A stretch of DNA of 64,000 bases from Hyphomicrobium denitrificans ATCC 51888 (GTDB lineage Bacteria; Pseudomonadota; Alphaproteobacteria; Rhizobiales; Hyphomicrobiaceae), in the NCBI RefSeq assembly GCF_000143145.1, contig NC_014313.1, positions 2,976,001 through 3,040,000 of the forward strand, given 5' to 3'. Positions 37,664 through 47,226 of this stretch are shown piece by piece. The notes below the pieces were generated by a model. That model saw only the letters and a list, made by a program, of their open reading frames with translations, had not been told where the DNA came from and made no database searches. Numbering within the stretch: the stretch's first letter is position 1; every line of letters starts with the position of its first letter. Position numbers and translations under genes: made by a program.

Positions 37664-37923
37664 CTCAATGCCGGGTCTCGTGTTGCAAACTGGGGTATCG
37701 GCTTATTCCGTACAGAGCCTTTCAGCGGCTCCAGCTGCCTGACTTCGTATAGCTCCAATGCGAGCCTGCTGCCATCGCGAACCCCGTGAGAAATGCGCGC
37801 GTCCTGATGCCAGGAGCCTGTCGCGGCATTGGGTCCGGCACCGGAAATCGCCGGAAAGGCTTAGCAGCCGGTTAACAGTTTCACTCCAATGTTTCGCCGT
37901 TTTCGAGGCATAGGAGTGAAAAC

Positions 37924-38589
37924 GTGGTCTTTACTCTGCGGTTTATTGTCATGCGTTCTAAGACTGTTTCCCCGTTTTCAGCTGGTCTGCTTCGCTTGGT
38001 TACCGCTGCCGCGGGGGCTATGCTTTGTTATGTCCCGGCTTTTGCCGATCCGCGCGAGGTGGGCGTCTGGATCGATGACACCGGCAAGGGTGCGGTGAAA
38101 ATCGAGATTTGCACGCCGACGACGCTCTGCGGCAAAATCTACTGGCTCAAGGAGCCGCTCGGCACCAACGGCGAACCAAAGATCGACCGCTACAATCCCG
38201 AGCCCTCGATGCGGACCCGTCCGATTTGCGGGTTGCCTGTTCTCGGCGATCTGTCGCAGTTGGCGGAAGGGGGCTTCGACAACGGCTGGGTTTACGACCC
38301 GAAAGAGGGAAAATCCTACAGCGTTGCCCTTGATCTCGTTAATGCGGATACGCTGAAGGTGACCGGCTACAAAGGTATGCGCTTCCTCGGCAAATCCTTC
38401 ATCTGGACGCGAGCGCCGGCAGATCTGCCGTCGTGCTCTGCGGATGCTGCCGAAGCTCCCGGCGAAGCCAGCCCTCACGCCGCAAATGCAAAGGCCGCCT
38501 CACCAGCCAAACCCGGTAAGACGGCCTCTAATACAAAACCCAAGCCCAAAAAGGCTGCTACTCCGCAGCACCCAGTTGCTTCGAACTAG
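37924..38589 (+). CDS. DUF2147 family secreted protein
   Basis: A 221-residue protein. GTG 37924 lies after AGGAGTGAAAAC, so I prefer it to ATG 37951. A signal peptide ends near CYVPAFAD. The mature domain has the DUF2147 motifs EVGVWIDDTGKGAVKIEIC, GKIYWLKEP, the Asp/Asn-rich turn NGWVYDPKEGKSYS and a late KGMRFLGKSFIWTR. The tail (about 170-221) is low complexity (Ala, Pro, Lys). The 3' end overlaps the convergent esterase gene by 32 bases. Confidence 0.87.
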   Translation: MVFTLRFIVMRSKTVSPFSAGLLRLVTAAAGAMLCYVPAFADPREVGVWIDDTGKGAVKIEICTPTTLCGKIYWLKEPLGTNGEPKIDRYNPEPSMRTRPICGLPVLGDLSQLAEGGFDNGWVYDPKEGKSYSVALDLVNADTLKVTGYKGMRFLGKSFIWTRAPADLPSCSADAAEAPGEASPHAANAKAASPAKPGKTASNTKPKPKKAATPQHPVASN

Positions 38590-39445
38590 AGGATGCCTGC
38601 TTGCGGCCGGACTTGACTGCTTCGGCCGCCAGGATGCGATCAACGAATTCCGCCGTCCTATCAACGACATAGTTGCGCTGACGATCGAGCGTGACGAGGT
38701 GATAGCTATCCTCGAGCACTGAAACTTCGACCACGCCGCCCAGCTTGCGTTGCAGCGTCATCGTATTCTTGATGTCGCTTTGATCATCGTGCCGGGGGTG
38801 GAAGATCAGCGTGTGCAATTTCACCAGCGACAGCATCGGCCGGACATTGCGGACGAGCGAGAAGAATTCATAGACCGTTCCGCCGCCGCGCACCGTGATA
38901 TCGGCGGGCATGTTGTCGGCGCCGCGCATCGCGTCGAGTGCAAAGTTGCGGATGCGCTCGTCCTTGATGCCGTAAGGGGCCGGAGTGCGGAACTTGAAGA
39001 GGCGCGCCGTCCACTTGTCGGTGACGAGGTGGAACAGCTTGATCATCTTCGGGATCGCCCAGCCGTTCACGGCCAGCGTCGGCGCATAGAGCATCAAGCC
39101 CGCAGCCTGATCCTGCCTGTAGGCGGCAAGTCTCAGCGCCAGAATTGAGCCGGCCGAAGCGCCGCCGATGATGACGGTGTCGCACGTGCTGCGCAGATCG
39201 TCGAAAGCCTTGGAAACCGTCTGATACCAGTCATGCCACGTCGAAAGACCGGAAACGTCGGTCCCGAAGGTCAGACCTGGAACGACAGGGCAGTAAACCG
39301 TCATGCCTTTGCGGGAAAGCGCGTGGGCCACCGATTTCATCTCGAGCGGAGATCCGCCCAGAGAATGAATCAACAATACCCCCGAGGATCCGCCCGGAAT
39401 GAAGAGACTGCCGCGAGTAGGCTGAAATTTCTGTTTATTTGTCAT
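38558..39445 (-). CDS. Alpha/beta hydrolase, carboxylesterase/monoacylglycerol-lipase-like
   Basis: A 295-residue serine hydrolase. The oxyanion loop is VLLIHSLGGSPLEM, the nucleophile elbow is GGASAGS (GxSxG), and the late Asp and His are in FHPRHDDQSD and EDSYHLVTLDR, the arrangement of the Est30-like carboxylesterases. It has no signal peptide, so it is probably cytoplasmic. It is convergent with the DUF2147 gene. Confidence 0.88.
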   Translation of the reverse strand: MTNKQKFQPTRGSLFIPGGSSGVLLIHSLGGSPLEMKSVAHALSRKGMTVYCPVVPGLTFGTDVSGLSTWHDWYQTVSKAFDDLRSTCDTVIIGGASAGSILALRLAAYRQDQAAGLMLYAPTLAVNGWAIPKMIKLFHLVTDKWTARLFKFRTPAPYGIKDERIRNFALDAMRGADNMPADITVRGGGTVYEFFSLVRNVRPMLSLVKLHTLIFHPRHDDQSDIKNTMTLQRKLGGVVEVSVLEDSYHLVTLDRQRNYVVDRTAEFVDRILAAEAVKSGRKQASSSSKQLGAAE

Positions 39446-40004
39446 TAGCTACTTGCACTTGCTGAGGACCAGCCGAACGCTCTTTACGACGCAGCATCCC
39501 AAGATGCCAACGCAACTATGTGTCGCGCCACCGTAAATTTTAAGGGTAACCCTGGACGTCCCGCAGTTAAGATTTGGTTCGCGAACTTATTACGAAGTAT
39601 CTGAAATGGCCACACCTTTCGACACCAGATCAATACACGTTGGTAAACAAAGACCTGACGCCGACCCGACCATCTCAGTGACTGCCAGTTGGCGCCCTAA
39701 CTCATGATGTTGCAATGCGGCATAAAATGGGTGGGGCGTGCGGCGAATTGATATCTCATCATCGATGAGCCCTCCGTGCCCGATCGTTCGGACCCTGTGA
39801 AAGTCAGCTCCCCAAGTCGCTTCCGATACTCAACACCGGTCGTACGCTAGCGTTCCCCGCGTCCCGTGGTGTGCAATTTTTCCGTGAGATTCTGACTGAT
39901 CGGCGGGCCAGTCACTGTTCGCACGCATTCTTTGATTTATACTCGCCACAACTTTTCTATTGGACGCGCATGCCGACGACGCACGCCGCTGGGATTAGAT
40001 TGCA
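39446..40004. other. Gene-free region upstream of the 602-aa membrane protein
   Basis: About 560 bases with no supported gene or RNA. It includes a perfect hairpin CTCATC-ATC-GATGAG (39755-39769). The region must hold promoters for the esterase (left) and the 602-aa protein (right), but I could not assign them. Confidence 0.5.
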
Positions 40005-41813
40005 GTGATTTTCTCGCCGCGCTCCGCAATTGCGCTTCTCGTGTGCATTGCCGTCGCATCGAGCCAGCTTTCGCTTCCCACGATCGCGGCCGAGATCAGC
40101 CGCGCCGAATATGAGGCCTGTCAGGCTCGCGACGACGCCGGATTGAGAACCGCAGTCGTCGCAATCGCGACCGACGCGATCACCAACGGCACCAAGACGA
40201 TCGACTACGGCGCCCTTGTCGACGCGCAATGGCGCGAGCGAAACCTCGACCAGATCATCGACAACCGGGTCGACATCGCGGTTACCGAGATCACTAACGA
40301 GACGAGCTGGACCGATCGGCTGAAGACTCTGGCCGACAATGAAAAAGCCCAGCAGCTCGCGACGGCCGTCGCAGAGCGCGTCTATCGCTCGGATGCGGTA
40401 AAGACGGCGATTGCCGATCTTGCCTCCGGGGTCGCGAAGGAAGTCGGCAAAAGCATCGAATTCGCAAGCACGGACGCAACGAACACGCTGCTTCAGTGCC
40501 TAAAAGCCTTCGTCGGGCCTCGCTACGGCGGAGCGGTCGCCAGCGTTCTCGCGGGCGACGCCAGCCGAAGCGTCAACGTCGACCCCAACAAGGCGTCGGG
40601 CAAAGTTTCGGCAGGTTCGGTCCTGAATGAATCGACCGGGGGCCTCGCGGGAGCGACGATCCTGATCGTCCGGAGGCAGCTCGCCAACCTCGCCCAGCGC
40701 GTCGGCCAGCGGATCGTCGGCAGCGTGCTGTCGCGCGTCGTCTCGGTGGTCGCCGGGGGGGTCGGGCTCGTGTTGATCGCCAAGGACCTCTGGGATTTCC
40801 GAAACGGCGTGCTGCCGATCATCGCCACGGAGATGAAGTCGCCCGCGACCAAGGTGAAGGTGCGCGAGGAGCTCGCGAACACTCTTGCGACCCAGATGAA
40901 CGATCACATTAAGGAAATCGCAGAGGCGACCGCCGATCAGGTCATCGAAGTCTGGCAGACGTTCCGCCGGGCACATGCGCTGGTCCTTCAGATCGCCGAC
41001 CAGAACGGAGACTTCCGGGCGTTTCTCGATCGCGTCGATCCGCAGTCGCTGCCCCGGCTCGACGAAGTGGTGTCGATCCTTGCCGCCTCGGAAGGTCAGG
41101 ACTCGATCCTGCGCAGGCTTCAGGACGGCTCCCTTAACCAGGCCGTTCACCTGATGCCGGACAAGGGCCTGCAGATCGCGCGGGAAACCAACTCGGTGGC
41201 GACAGGCCTCGCCTGGACGGCATTGGCAGGCAAGCGGCTCGATCGCGTCGTCGACTATGAGTTGCATCGGCGGATGTCGACCAAAGATCTGACGACGGGA
41301 TCACTCGATCGCATTCTCGACCTCAACGACCGGGCGGCGATCACCAAGATCGCGGGTGTGCCGGCGGCGGCGCGCGACGCTTTATTCAGTCTCGATGTCG
41401 CCGACCTCAACCTTCTGCTGCGGTCTCTTTCCGAAGACGAAATAGAATCTCTTGCGGGTTATCTCGACGGGCTGAGGCCCGGACCGCGGGAAGCGGTTCT
41501 GAAGACGATCGCGGCAAGCCCCGCGAAAATGCAGTTGCTGGCGTCGCGGAGCATTCGCGAGGGTATCATCGCGAGCCAGGATCAGGAAATGGCGGCGCGG
41601 ATGATGCTGGCGGACAGCAGCGGCCTGTCGCCGAAGGCCGTCGTGGACGACGCGCGACTGGTGTTCGACGGCCGCGTCGCGCCGTCTCTCTTATGGTCCA
41701 AGCATCCGCAAGCGATCGTCGCCGCGGGACTGCTGAGCCTCATTGTGCTTGCCTGGTTCGCCCGCCTTTTCCGGCGCAGGCGTCCGGCGCAAGCGTCCGA
41801 GAGCAAGACTTAA
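40005..41813 (+). CDS. 602-aa membrane-anchored periplasmic protein, unknown family
   Basis: Starts at GTG 40005. A signal peptide (residues 1-29, ending PTIAAE) is followed by a helical region with a hydrophobic Gly-rich segment (about 238-258, GSVLSRVVSVVAGGVGLVLIA), a long Ala/Asp/Leu-rich helical part (about 260-565) and a C-terminal membrane helix (about 572-590) ending in RRRRP. The domain between signal and C-terminal anchor would face the periplasm. No catalytic motif is visible. Regular amphipathic helices suggest a scaffold or a stress protein rather than an enzyme. It does not match any family I know. Confidence 0.82.
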   Translation: MIFSPRSAIALLVCIAVASSQLSLPTIAAEISRAEYEACQARDDAGLRTAVVAIATDAITNGTKTIDYGALVDAQWRERNLDQIIDNRVDIAVTEITNETSWTDRLKTLADNEKAQQLATAVAERVYRSDAVKTAIADLASGVAKEVGKSIEFASTDATNTLLQCLKAFVGPRYGGAVASVLAGDASRSVNVDPNKASGKVSAGSVLNESTGGLAGATILIVRRQLANLAQRVGQRIVGSVLSRVVSVVAGGVGLVLIAKDLWDFRNGVLPIIATEMKSPATKVKVREELANTLATQMNDHIKEIAEATADQVIEVWQTFRRAHALVLQIADQNGDFRAFLDRVDPQSLPRLDEVVSILAASEGQDSILRRLQDGSLNQAVHLMPDKGLQIARETNSVATGLAWTALAGKRLDRVVDYELHRRMSTKDLTTGSLDRILDLNDRAAITKIAGVPAAARDALFSLDVADLNLLLRSLSEDEIESLAGYLDGLRPGPREAVLKTIAASPAKMQLLASRSIREGIIASQDQEMAARMMLADSSGLSPKAVVDDARLVFDGRVAPSLLWSKHPQAIVAAGLLSLIVLAWFARLFRRRRPAQASESKT

Positions 41814-41945
41814 ACCCGACGTTGCAATTCAGCCTTATCCAAAGGCTGTCCACATGCAATCCACCTTGCCTCGTCCCGGCGGAGGCGGGCTCCTGCTATA
41901 ACGATTCGACGGTCATTGATGGACCCATAGCGAAGGGGGAAGATC

Positions 41946-42161
41946 ATGCGCGTGCGGTTCAGAAACGAAGAGGGAGTTGGTGACATGGGATTGAAGGCGC
42001 CGGGGATCGTTACGTTCATGGTCTCCGTTATCCTTACGGTCATCGTTCTGACGTCGAAGTTTTTTGGCGCCGAGATTCCCGGCCTGACCGGTAATGAATC
42101 ATGGGCGCTTCTCGCTTCCTACGCGATCCTCATGCTCGGCTGCATGGTTCGCGGGATGTAG
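41946..42161 (+). CDS. 71-aa small membrane protein, unknown
   Basis: A clear ATG 41946 follows GGGGAAGATC. A polar head (MRVRFRNEEG) is followed by two hydrophobic segments (about residues 20-40 and 52-68) separated by a polar turn (GAEIPGLTGNES). It lies 132 bases after the 602-aa gene on the same strand. The codon pattern is normal for the window. It may be cotranscribed with its neighbours. Confidence 0.6.
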   Translation: MRVRFRNEEGVGDMGLKAPGIVTFMVSVILTVIVLTSKFFGAEIPGLTGNESWALLASYAILMLGCMVRGM

Positions 42162-42274
42162 CGAAATGGGTCGCTCGTGCTGCAACGCAACCGAGCTTCG
42201 GACATCGCTTTCGATCACTTCATCCCAGTGATGTGCGCTCCTGTCGCGCGGCAACCCGCGATATGGAGGTGCGT

Positions 42275-42508
42275 ATGGCCGCTGGCTATCGAAGGGCGAT
42301 GCCGAACGAGATGCCTCAAACTTTTGCGCGGCGCGCGCGCCATTCCAGCAAAGCCATCGTGATGGCTGTCGCGCTGACGCTTGCGGCGCTGATCGCGCTC
42401 GCTATCGCATCTCGCGACACGCGTCCCATGAGCATGAAGACGTTCACCCCGGTTTCGACGATGCCGGTCAGCGTCGAGTCAGGCGTGCTGCCGGTGGTCC
42501 ACCGCTAA
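42275..42508 (+). CDS. 77-aa small single-pass membrane protein, unknown
   Basis: Starts at ATG 42275, 8 bases after GGAGG. A basic N-terminus (RRARHSSK) precedes one helix (about residues 27-47, IVMAVALTLAALIALAIA) and a short tail ending VLPVVHR. The last 30 bases overlap the convergent pabB stop region. I do not know its function. Confidence 0.5.
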   Translation: MAAGYRRAMPNEMPQTFARRARHSSKAIVMAVALTLAALIALAIASRDTRPMSMKTFTPVSTMPVSVESGVLPVVHR

Positions 42509-44380
42509 GCGCGGCACCAGCGGCTCGGCCCGCACCAGTCCGCGGACAGAATTCCCGAGATAGATTTCCGCCGCTCCATTCAGATCCTGGATCGTCAGCC
42601 GAGCTTCCTCGGCGCGTCCCTCATCAATGAGAGCTGCCCGCAACGTGCCGGGCAACACGCCTGCCGCCAGACGCGGCGTCAGCAGCTTGCCATCGCGCGC
42701 GATGAAGATCGACGTCCGGCTTCCCTCGGCAAGCTCGCCCGCCTCGTTGAGATAGATGACTTCATCGGCGCCGAGCGTGTCGGCGTAGTGCTTCCATTCG
42801 CGATCGTACAGCTCACGCCGGGTCGTCTTGTGGTAGAGGAACAGGTCGGAGCTGTTGAGCCGGCTGTCGGACACGACATACCGCATCACCGCATCGGCCG
42901 GCGCCGCAGGCTGCGGAGCCGTGGTGACGGTTACGCCGCCGTCTTCATCGAGCAGCAAGCGGACGCGCAGGCGCTCGTTGGCGTTCCCCGAAATTGCGGC
43001 TTCGATCGCGTCGTGAACCTTGCTCGCGTCGAACACAAATCCGAAATAGGCCGCAGACGCCGCCAGCCGCGCCAGATGATAGCCGCGCAGCCAAATCCCT
43101 TTCTCCGGCTCATGCAGCATCGTTTCGATGAGTTCAAAGCGGCGCACGGGGTCGGTGAGGAACTTCATCTTGAGCAGGCATTCGGCGTATTCCTTGATGC
43201 CATCGGAATCCGCGACGATCCCCGAGCCGATCCCCATCTCGCCCGCGCCCTTGCGATCGATGACCGTGGTGCGGATCGCTACGTTCAGAAGCGCCGTGCC
43301 GTCCGGCGAGAACCGTCCGATGGCGCCGCAATAAACGCCGCGCGGTTCGGTTTCGAGTTCGCGGATCAGTTCCATGGCGCGGATCTTCGGCGCGCCGGTG
43401 ATGGAGCCAGGCGGAAAGATCGCCTTCAGGACATCGACGAGGCCGGTGCCCGGTTTCAGCTCGGCGCGCACGCCCGACGTCATCTGATGCAGCGTCTTGA
43501 ACGTTTCGACGGTGAAGAGATCGGTGACGCTGACGGAGCCCGGATCGGAAATGCGCCCGAGATCGTTGCGCATCAAATCGACGATCATCAGGTTTTCGGC
43601 GCGATTTTTCACGTCCTTTGAGAGCGCCGCGCGAACCTCAGAGTCGGCATCAAGCGTTCCGGCGCGCGGTGCCGTTCCCTTCATGGGGCGCGTCTCGATC
43701 ACCCGGCCGTCCTGCTTGATGAACAGTTCGGGCGACGCCGAGAGAATTGTCACGTCACCGGTATCGACGATGCCGGCGTAAGCGACGCGCTGTTTCAGAC
43801 GCAGATCGCGGTAGAGCGCGAGCGGCGAACCTTGCAGATTGAACTTCGCCTTGAAGGTCAGATTGAGCTGGTAGATATCACCGCTCTTGATGTTGTTCTG
43901 AACCTGCTCGAAGCGTTTCAGATACGAGGCGCTGTCCCAGCTATGGGCAAGCTCGCCGAGCGTCGGGTTGCCGATCGCCTCCTGGTTCAGCCATTCCTGA
44001 ACTTCGGAGCCCATCAACTCGCGCGGCGACGTATAAAGCCCGAACCAGAGAAGGGGCATTTTGCGCCGCTCGGGAAGGAGCGACGCGAGCCGCGGCTCCA
44101 GGAGATAGCCAAGCTCGTAGGAGAAAAACCCGGCTGCGTGCAGGCCGCGTTCAAGTCCCGAAGTCAACGCGGCCAGCGCGGCGTCGACCTCTTCCGGGCT
44201 ATCGGCGCGAATGATCTCGGCCGGATGCTCGAACAGCTGCGACACCGCCTCTAGCGATGTGCTGTTGTCCAGCAGAACGAATCCTTCGGCGAGCGCGGGC
44301 GTCTTATGAGCCGTGGTATTCGCTTGCGCACCAGCGCCGGATGTTGAGGGGGAATTGTTTGCGGAAGAGCGGTATGTCAT
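42479..44380 (-). CDS. pabB: Aminodeoxychorismate synthase component I fused to aminodeoxychorismate lyase (PabB-PabC)
   Basis: A 633-residue fusion that makes p-aminobenzoate for folate. The N-terminal chorismate-binding domain (about residues 30-380) shows RPMKGTAPR, LMIVDLMRNDLGRIS, and PPGSITGAPKIRAMELI; the C-terminal half (about 390-630) is the PLP-dependent aminotransferase-IV type lyase, with FELIETM, AELAEGSRTSIFIARDGKL and GVLPGTLR. The fusion joins two consecutive pathway steps in one chain. The glutamine amidotransferase PabA is not in the window. Confidence 0.93.
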   Translation of the reverse strand: MTYRSSANNSPSTSGAGAQANTTAHKTPALAEGFVLLDNSTSLEAVSQLFEHPAEIIRADSPEEVDAALAALTSGLERGLHAAGFFSYELGYLLEPRLASLLPERRKMPLLWFGLYTSPRELMGSEVQEWLNQEAIGNPTLGELAHSWDSASYLKRFEQVQNNIKSGDIYQLNLTFKAKFNLQGSPLALYRDLRLKQRVAYAGIVDTGDVTILSASPELFIKQDGRVIETRPMKGTAPRAGTLDADSEVRAALSKDVKNRAENLMIVDLMRNDLGRISDPGSVSVTDLFTVETFKTLHQMTSGVRAELKPGTGLVDVLKAIFPPGSITGAPKIRAMELIRELETEPRGVYCGAIGRFSPDGTALLNVAIRTTVIDRKGAGEMGIGSGIVADSDGIKEYAECLLKMKFLTDPVRRFELIETMLHEPEKGIWLRGYHLARLAASAAYFGFVFDASKVHDAIEAAISGNANERLRVRLLLDEDGGVTVTTAPQPAAPADAVMRYVVSDSRLNSSDLFLYHKTTRRELYDREWKHYADTLGADEVIYLNEAGELAEGSRTSIFIARDGKLLTPRLAAGVLPGTLRAALIDEGRAEEARLTIQDLNGAAEIYLGNSVRGLVRAEPLVPRLAVDHRQHA

Positions 44381-44630
44381 CGGCTGGTTCTAACGCGGGC
44401 GCGCGGGGATTGCCACTCTGACGGCGTCCTTGCCGGATCGTGGCGGTCCTGGAAAACTGCATGTGGGACGGCGGTTCTGCCGATATGGAATGACTGGCGA
44501 CGCCTGCAAAAGGTCGCATGGTGGTGGCCGCGCCGCGATTGAAGTCCCAGATGCTTCCCGACTCCGCGGAGCGCAACCCAGACTGAAACGGCATGGATTT
44601 TCTAGATCGCGTCGAAACAGGCATAAGCTG

Positions 44631-45854
44631 ATGACACAAAGCGTAGCGTCGCGCATCGAAACCGGTTGCGCTATCGTCGGAGCCGGTCCGGCCGGGCTGA
44701 TGCTCGGCCTCATGCTCGCGCGCGCCGGCGTCGACGTGACCGTCATCGAGAAGCACGCCGATTTTCTTCGCGACTTTCGCGGCGATACTATTCATCCATC
44801 GACGCTGGAAGTCATGCACGAACTCGGGCTGCTAGATGGGCTACTGGCGCTTCCGCATACCGAGGCGTCGCGTCTGCACGCGGAGATCGGCGGCAAGGAC
44901 ATCACCATCGCGGATTTCTCGCGCCTGCCGACGAAATGCCGTTTCATCGCATTCATGCCGCAATGGGAATTTCTCGACTACCTGGCGAGCGTAGCACGCA
45001 AGTTGCCGAATTTCCGGTTGGTAATGCCTGCCACCGTTACGGCGCTGATTTCAGACGGCGGAAAAATTGCCGGCATTCAAGCGACCACAACGAACGGCGA
45101 TATCGAAATCCGATCGCGGCTCGTGATCGGCGCGGATGGACGCAACTCGGTCGTGCGCGAGAAAGCGCAGCTCGAGGTTGAGCGCTTCGGAAGCCCGAGC
45201 GAAGTCGTTTGGATGAAGCTGTCTCACGCTTCCGACGATCCACCATATACGATGGGTCACGGCGGCCCGCGCCAGGGCTTCGTCATGGTTGATCGCGGCG
45301 ATTACTGGCAGTGCGGTTATGTCATCCGCAAGGGCAGCTTCGAGGATCTGAAGGCCGGTGGGCTCGACGCATTCCGGGCGACGGTCTCCGCTGTCTCGCC
45401 GCTGCCGCCCGAGCGCCTTCAGGAAGTTCGGTCGTGGGACGACGTGCATCTTTTGAGTGTGCGCATCGATCGTCTCAAGCGGTGGTGGCGGCCGGGGCTG
45501 CTGTGCATCGGTGATGCGGCGCACGCGATGTCGCCGATCGGTGGCGTCGGCGTCAATCTCGCGATCCAGGACGCTGTGGCGGCCGCCAATATTCTCGCGG
45601 CACCGCTCCGCGATGACACGCTGACAGACAAGCATCTCGCCGACGTCGAAGCGCGGCGGTCATTTCCGACGAAGGCCACGCAAAAACTGCAGCTGATGAT
45701 GCGACGCGACCGGCGAAAGCGCGAGGCCACGGACGCAAAGCGGGACGGGCCTCCGGCCTTCATGCGCAAAATCGCGCGCTGGCCGATCCTCGCCCATCTT
45801 GCCGGGCGTCTGATCGGTCTCGGCTTTCGCCCGGAGCATGTTCGAGACACATAG
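44631..45854 (+). CDS. FAD-dependent monooxygenase (p-hydroxybenzoate hydroxylase / UbiH fold)
   Basis: A 407-residue class A flavoprotein hydroxylase. The dinucleotide motif is CAIVGAGPAGLMLGLMLARAG with the acidic VIEKH strand, the middle motif is VIGADGRNSVVR, and the FAD-ribose motif is LCIGDAAHAMSPIGGVGVN. The start at ATG 44631 follows AAGCTG and gives the dinucleotide motif near the N-terminus; the frame extends upstream without sense. The hydrophilic, basic C-terminus is as in PHBH-like hydroxylases. The substrate is unknown; an aromatic or ubiquinone-precursor role is possible. Confidence 0.92.
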   Translation: MTQSVASRIETGCAIVGAGPAGLMLGLMLARAGVDVTVIEKHADFLRDFRGDTIHPSTLEVMHELGLLDGLLALPHTEASRLHAEIGGKDITIADFSRLPTKCRFIAFMPQWEFLDYLASVARKLPNFRLVMPATVTALISDGGKIAGIQATTTNGDIEIRSRLVIGADGRNSVVREKAQLEVERFGSPSEVVWMKLSHASDDPPYTMGHGGPRQGFVMVDRGDYWQCGYVIRKGSFEDLKAGGLDAFRATVSAVSPLPPERLQEVRSWDDVHLLSVRIDRLKRWWRPGLLCIGDAAHAMSPIGGVGVNLAIQDAVAAANILAAPLRDDTLTDKHLADVEARRSFPTKATQKLQLMMRRDRRKREATDAKRDGPPAFMRKIARWPILAHLAGRLIGLGFRPEHVRDT

Positions 45855-45868
45855 CCAGGGAGTTTGAA

Positions 45869-45885
45869 CCGCATGGAGTATGCGG
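45869..45885 (+). terminator. Small hairpin after the FAD monooxygenase gene
   Basis: A perfect 6-bp stem CCGCAT / ATGCGG with a 5-base loop lies 15 bases after the stop; ATCGATTT follows. The stem is short and the T-run weak, so termination here is plausible but unproven. Confidence 0.3.
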
Positions 45886-46108
45886 ATCGATTTAGCATAA
45901 AGTATATCGCTGGTTCCTTTAGCTGACCCGCGCGAAACACTTTCGGATACGTGGGCGGCGTGCTTTAAAGAGGCGGAAAGTCGCTTTTTAAGAACGCAGA
46001 TACTCCGAACCATGAAATGCCGCCGATTCCTCATCGGCATGGGAATTCGGCACATCAGCAAATTCAAAGCTGAGTGTCAGCCTGCATCCTTCCAGCGTAG
46101 GACGGTTC

Positions 46109-47158
46109 ATGGAAGTCGCCGCTAGAATTTATGCCGGGATCATTTTTCCGGACGTCAGTTCCAAAATCGAACCTCACCTCTCGGCCACGCAAAAAGCAAT
46201 GCTGGATGCAACACCGGATTGCATCAAAGTGCTGTCGGTTGACGGCAAGCTGGTGACGATGAACAGGGCTGGATGCCTCGCGCTCAACATCCCCGCCGAA
46301 TCCGAGTTCGGAATGCCTTGGCTGCCGTTGCTGCCTGAACAAGTACATGAACCCGGTCTAGCCGCGCTGCATCAAGCTGCCGAGGGGCACAACGCGCGCT
46401 TCGCTGGTCAAAGCGTGTCAGAGGACGGCATCAGGTATTGGGACAACCTTCTGACCCCCATCGTCAACAATGCGGGCCAAGTGCTGTCGATCCTTTGCGT
46501 ATCGCGCGACGTCACTGAAAAGATGCGGATCGAGCGGGAGCTGGAAGCTGCGATTCACCGCGAGAAACTTCTTTCACGTGAGATGCAGCATCGCATCAAG
46601 AACCTGTTCACGGTCGTGTCTGCGCTGATTTCCATTTCCGAGAAAGAAGCTGCAAGCGATCAGTCCCCTGCTCACGCAACCAAAATTCTTCGCCAGAAGC
46701 TGCATGCGTTGGGACGCGCATCGGATGCTGCGTTTGCCGACCGAACTGGCGAGCACCTCGATACGAAGCAGATAGAATTGGGTTCGCTCGTCCACTCAGT
46801 CCTGAAACCTTATGGCGATCGCTTCCGGGCGAACGGCTGCCAGATCTATGTCGGCAGCGCCATCATGACGATGCTCGCATTATTCCTGCATGAACTTGCG
46901 ACCAACTCGGTCAAGTACGGGGCCTTCAGCGGCGACGACGGAATTGTTTCCGTACAGTGGAGCAGCGGAGACAGCGGACTTGATCTCACGTGGGTTGAAG
47001 ACAACGGTCCGAAGATCGAGGAGGCGCCGCAGCGCCAAGGCTTCGGCAGCGAAATGGTGGACCACATCGTTCAGACTGCGGGCGGAACCGTGAACAGGAA
47101 CTGGCGCAGCCAAGGTCTCGTCACGGAGCTGCACTTGCCGCTTTCAGCTCTGATATAA
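46109..47158 (+). CDS. PAS-HWE sensor histidine kinase, orphan
   Basis: A 349-residue soluble kinase. A PAS domain (about residues 28-140) is followed by an HWE-type kinase core: the phosphorylated His 161 in EMQHRIKNLFTVVSALI, the N-box FLHELATNSVKYGAFS and the HWE-defining Trp-x-Glu in LTWVEDNGP. There is no membrane helix, so a cytoplasmic signal, redox or light, is likely. The absence of a flavin-binding Cys motif (no NCRFLQ) argues against a LOV domain. No response regulator is adjacent; an unlinked partner such as a PhyR-type regulator is possible. Confidence 0.92.
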   Translation: MEVAARIYAGIIFPDVSSKIEPHLSATQKAMLDATPDCIKVLSVDGKLVTMNRAGCLALNIPAESEFGMPWLPLLPEQVHEPGLAALHQAAEGHNARFAGQSVSEDGIRYWDNLLTPIVNNAGQVLSILCVSRDVTEKMRIERELEAAIHREKLLSREMQHRIKNLFTVVSALISISEKEAASDQSPAHATKILRQKLHALGRASDAAFADRTGEHLDTKQIELGSLVHSVLKPYGDRFRANGCQIYVGSAIMTMLALFLHELATNSVKYGAFSGDDGIVSVQWSSGDSGLDLTWVEDNGPKIEEAPQRQGFGSEMVDHIVQTAGGTVNRNWRSQGLVTELHLPLSALI

Positions 47159-47226
47159 TTCTCTCGGCACTCCCGGAAGCGCCGTCAGATTTATGCGGCA
47201 CAATCAAAAGAGCACGGGCTGGCGGC

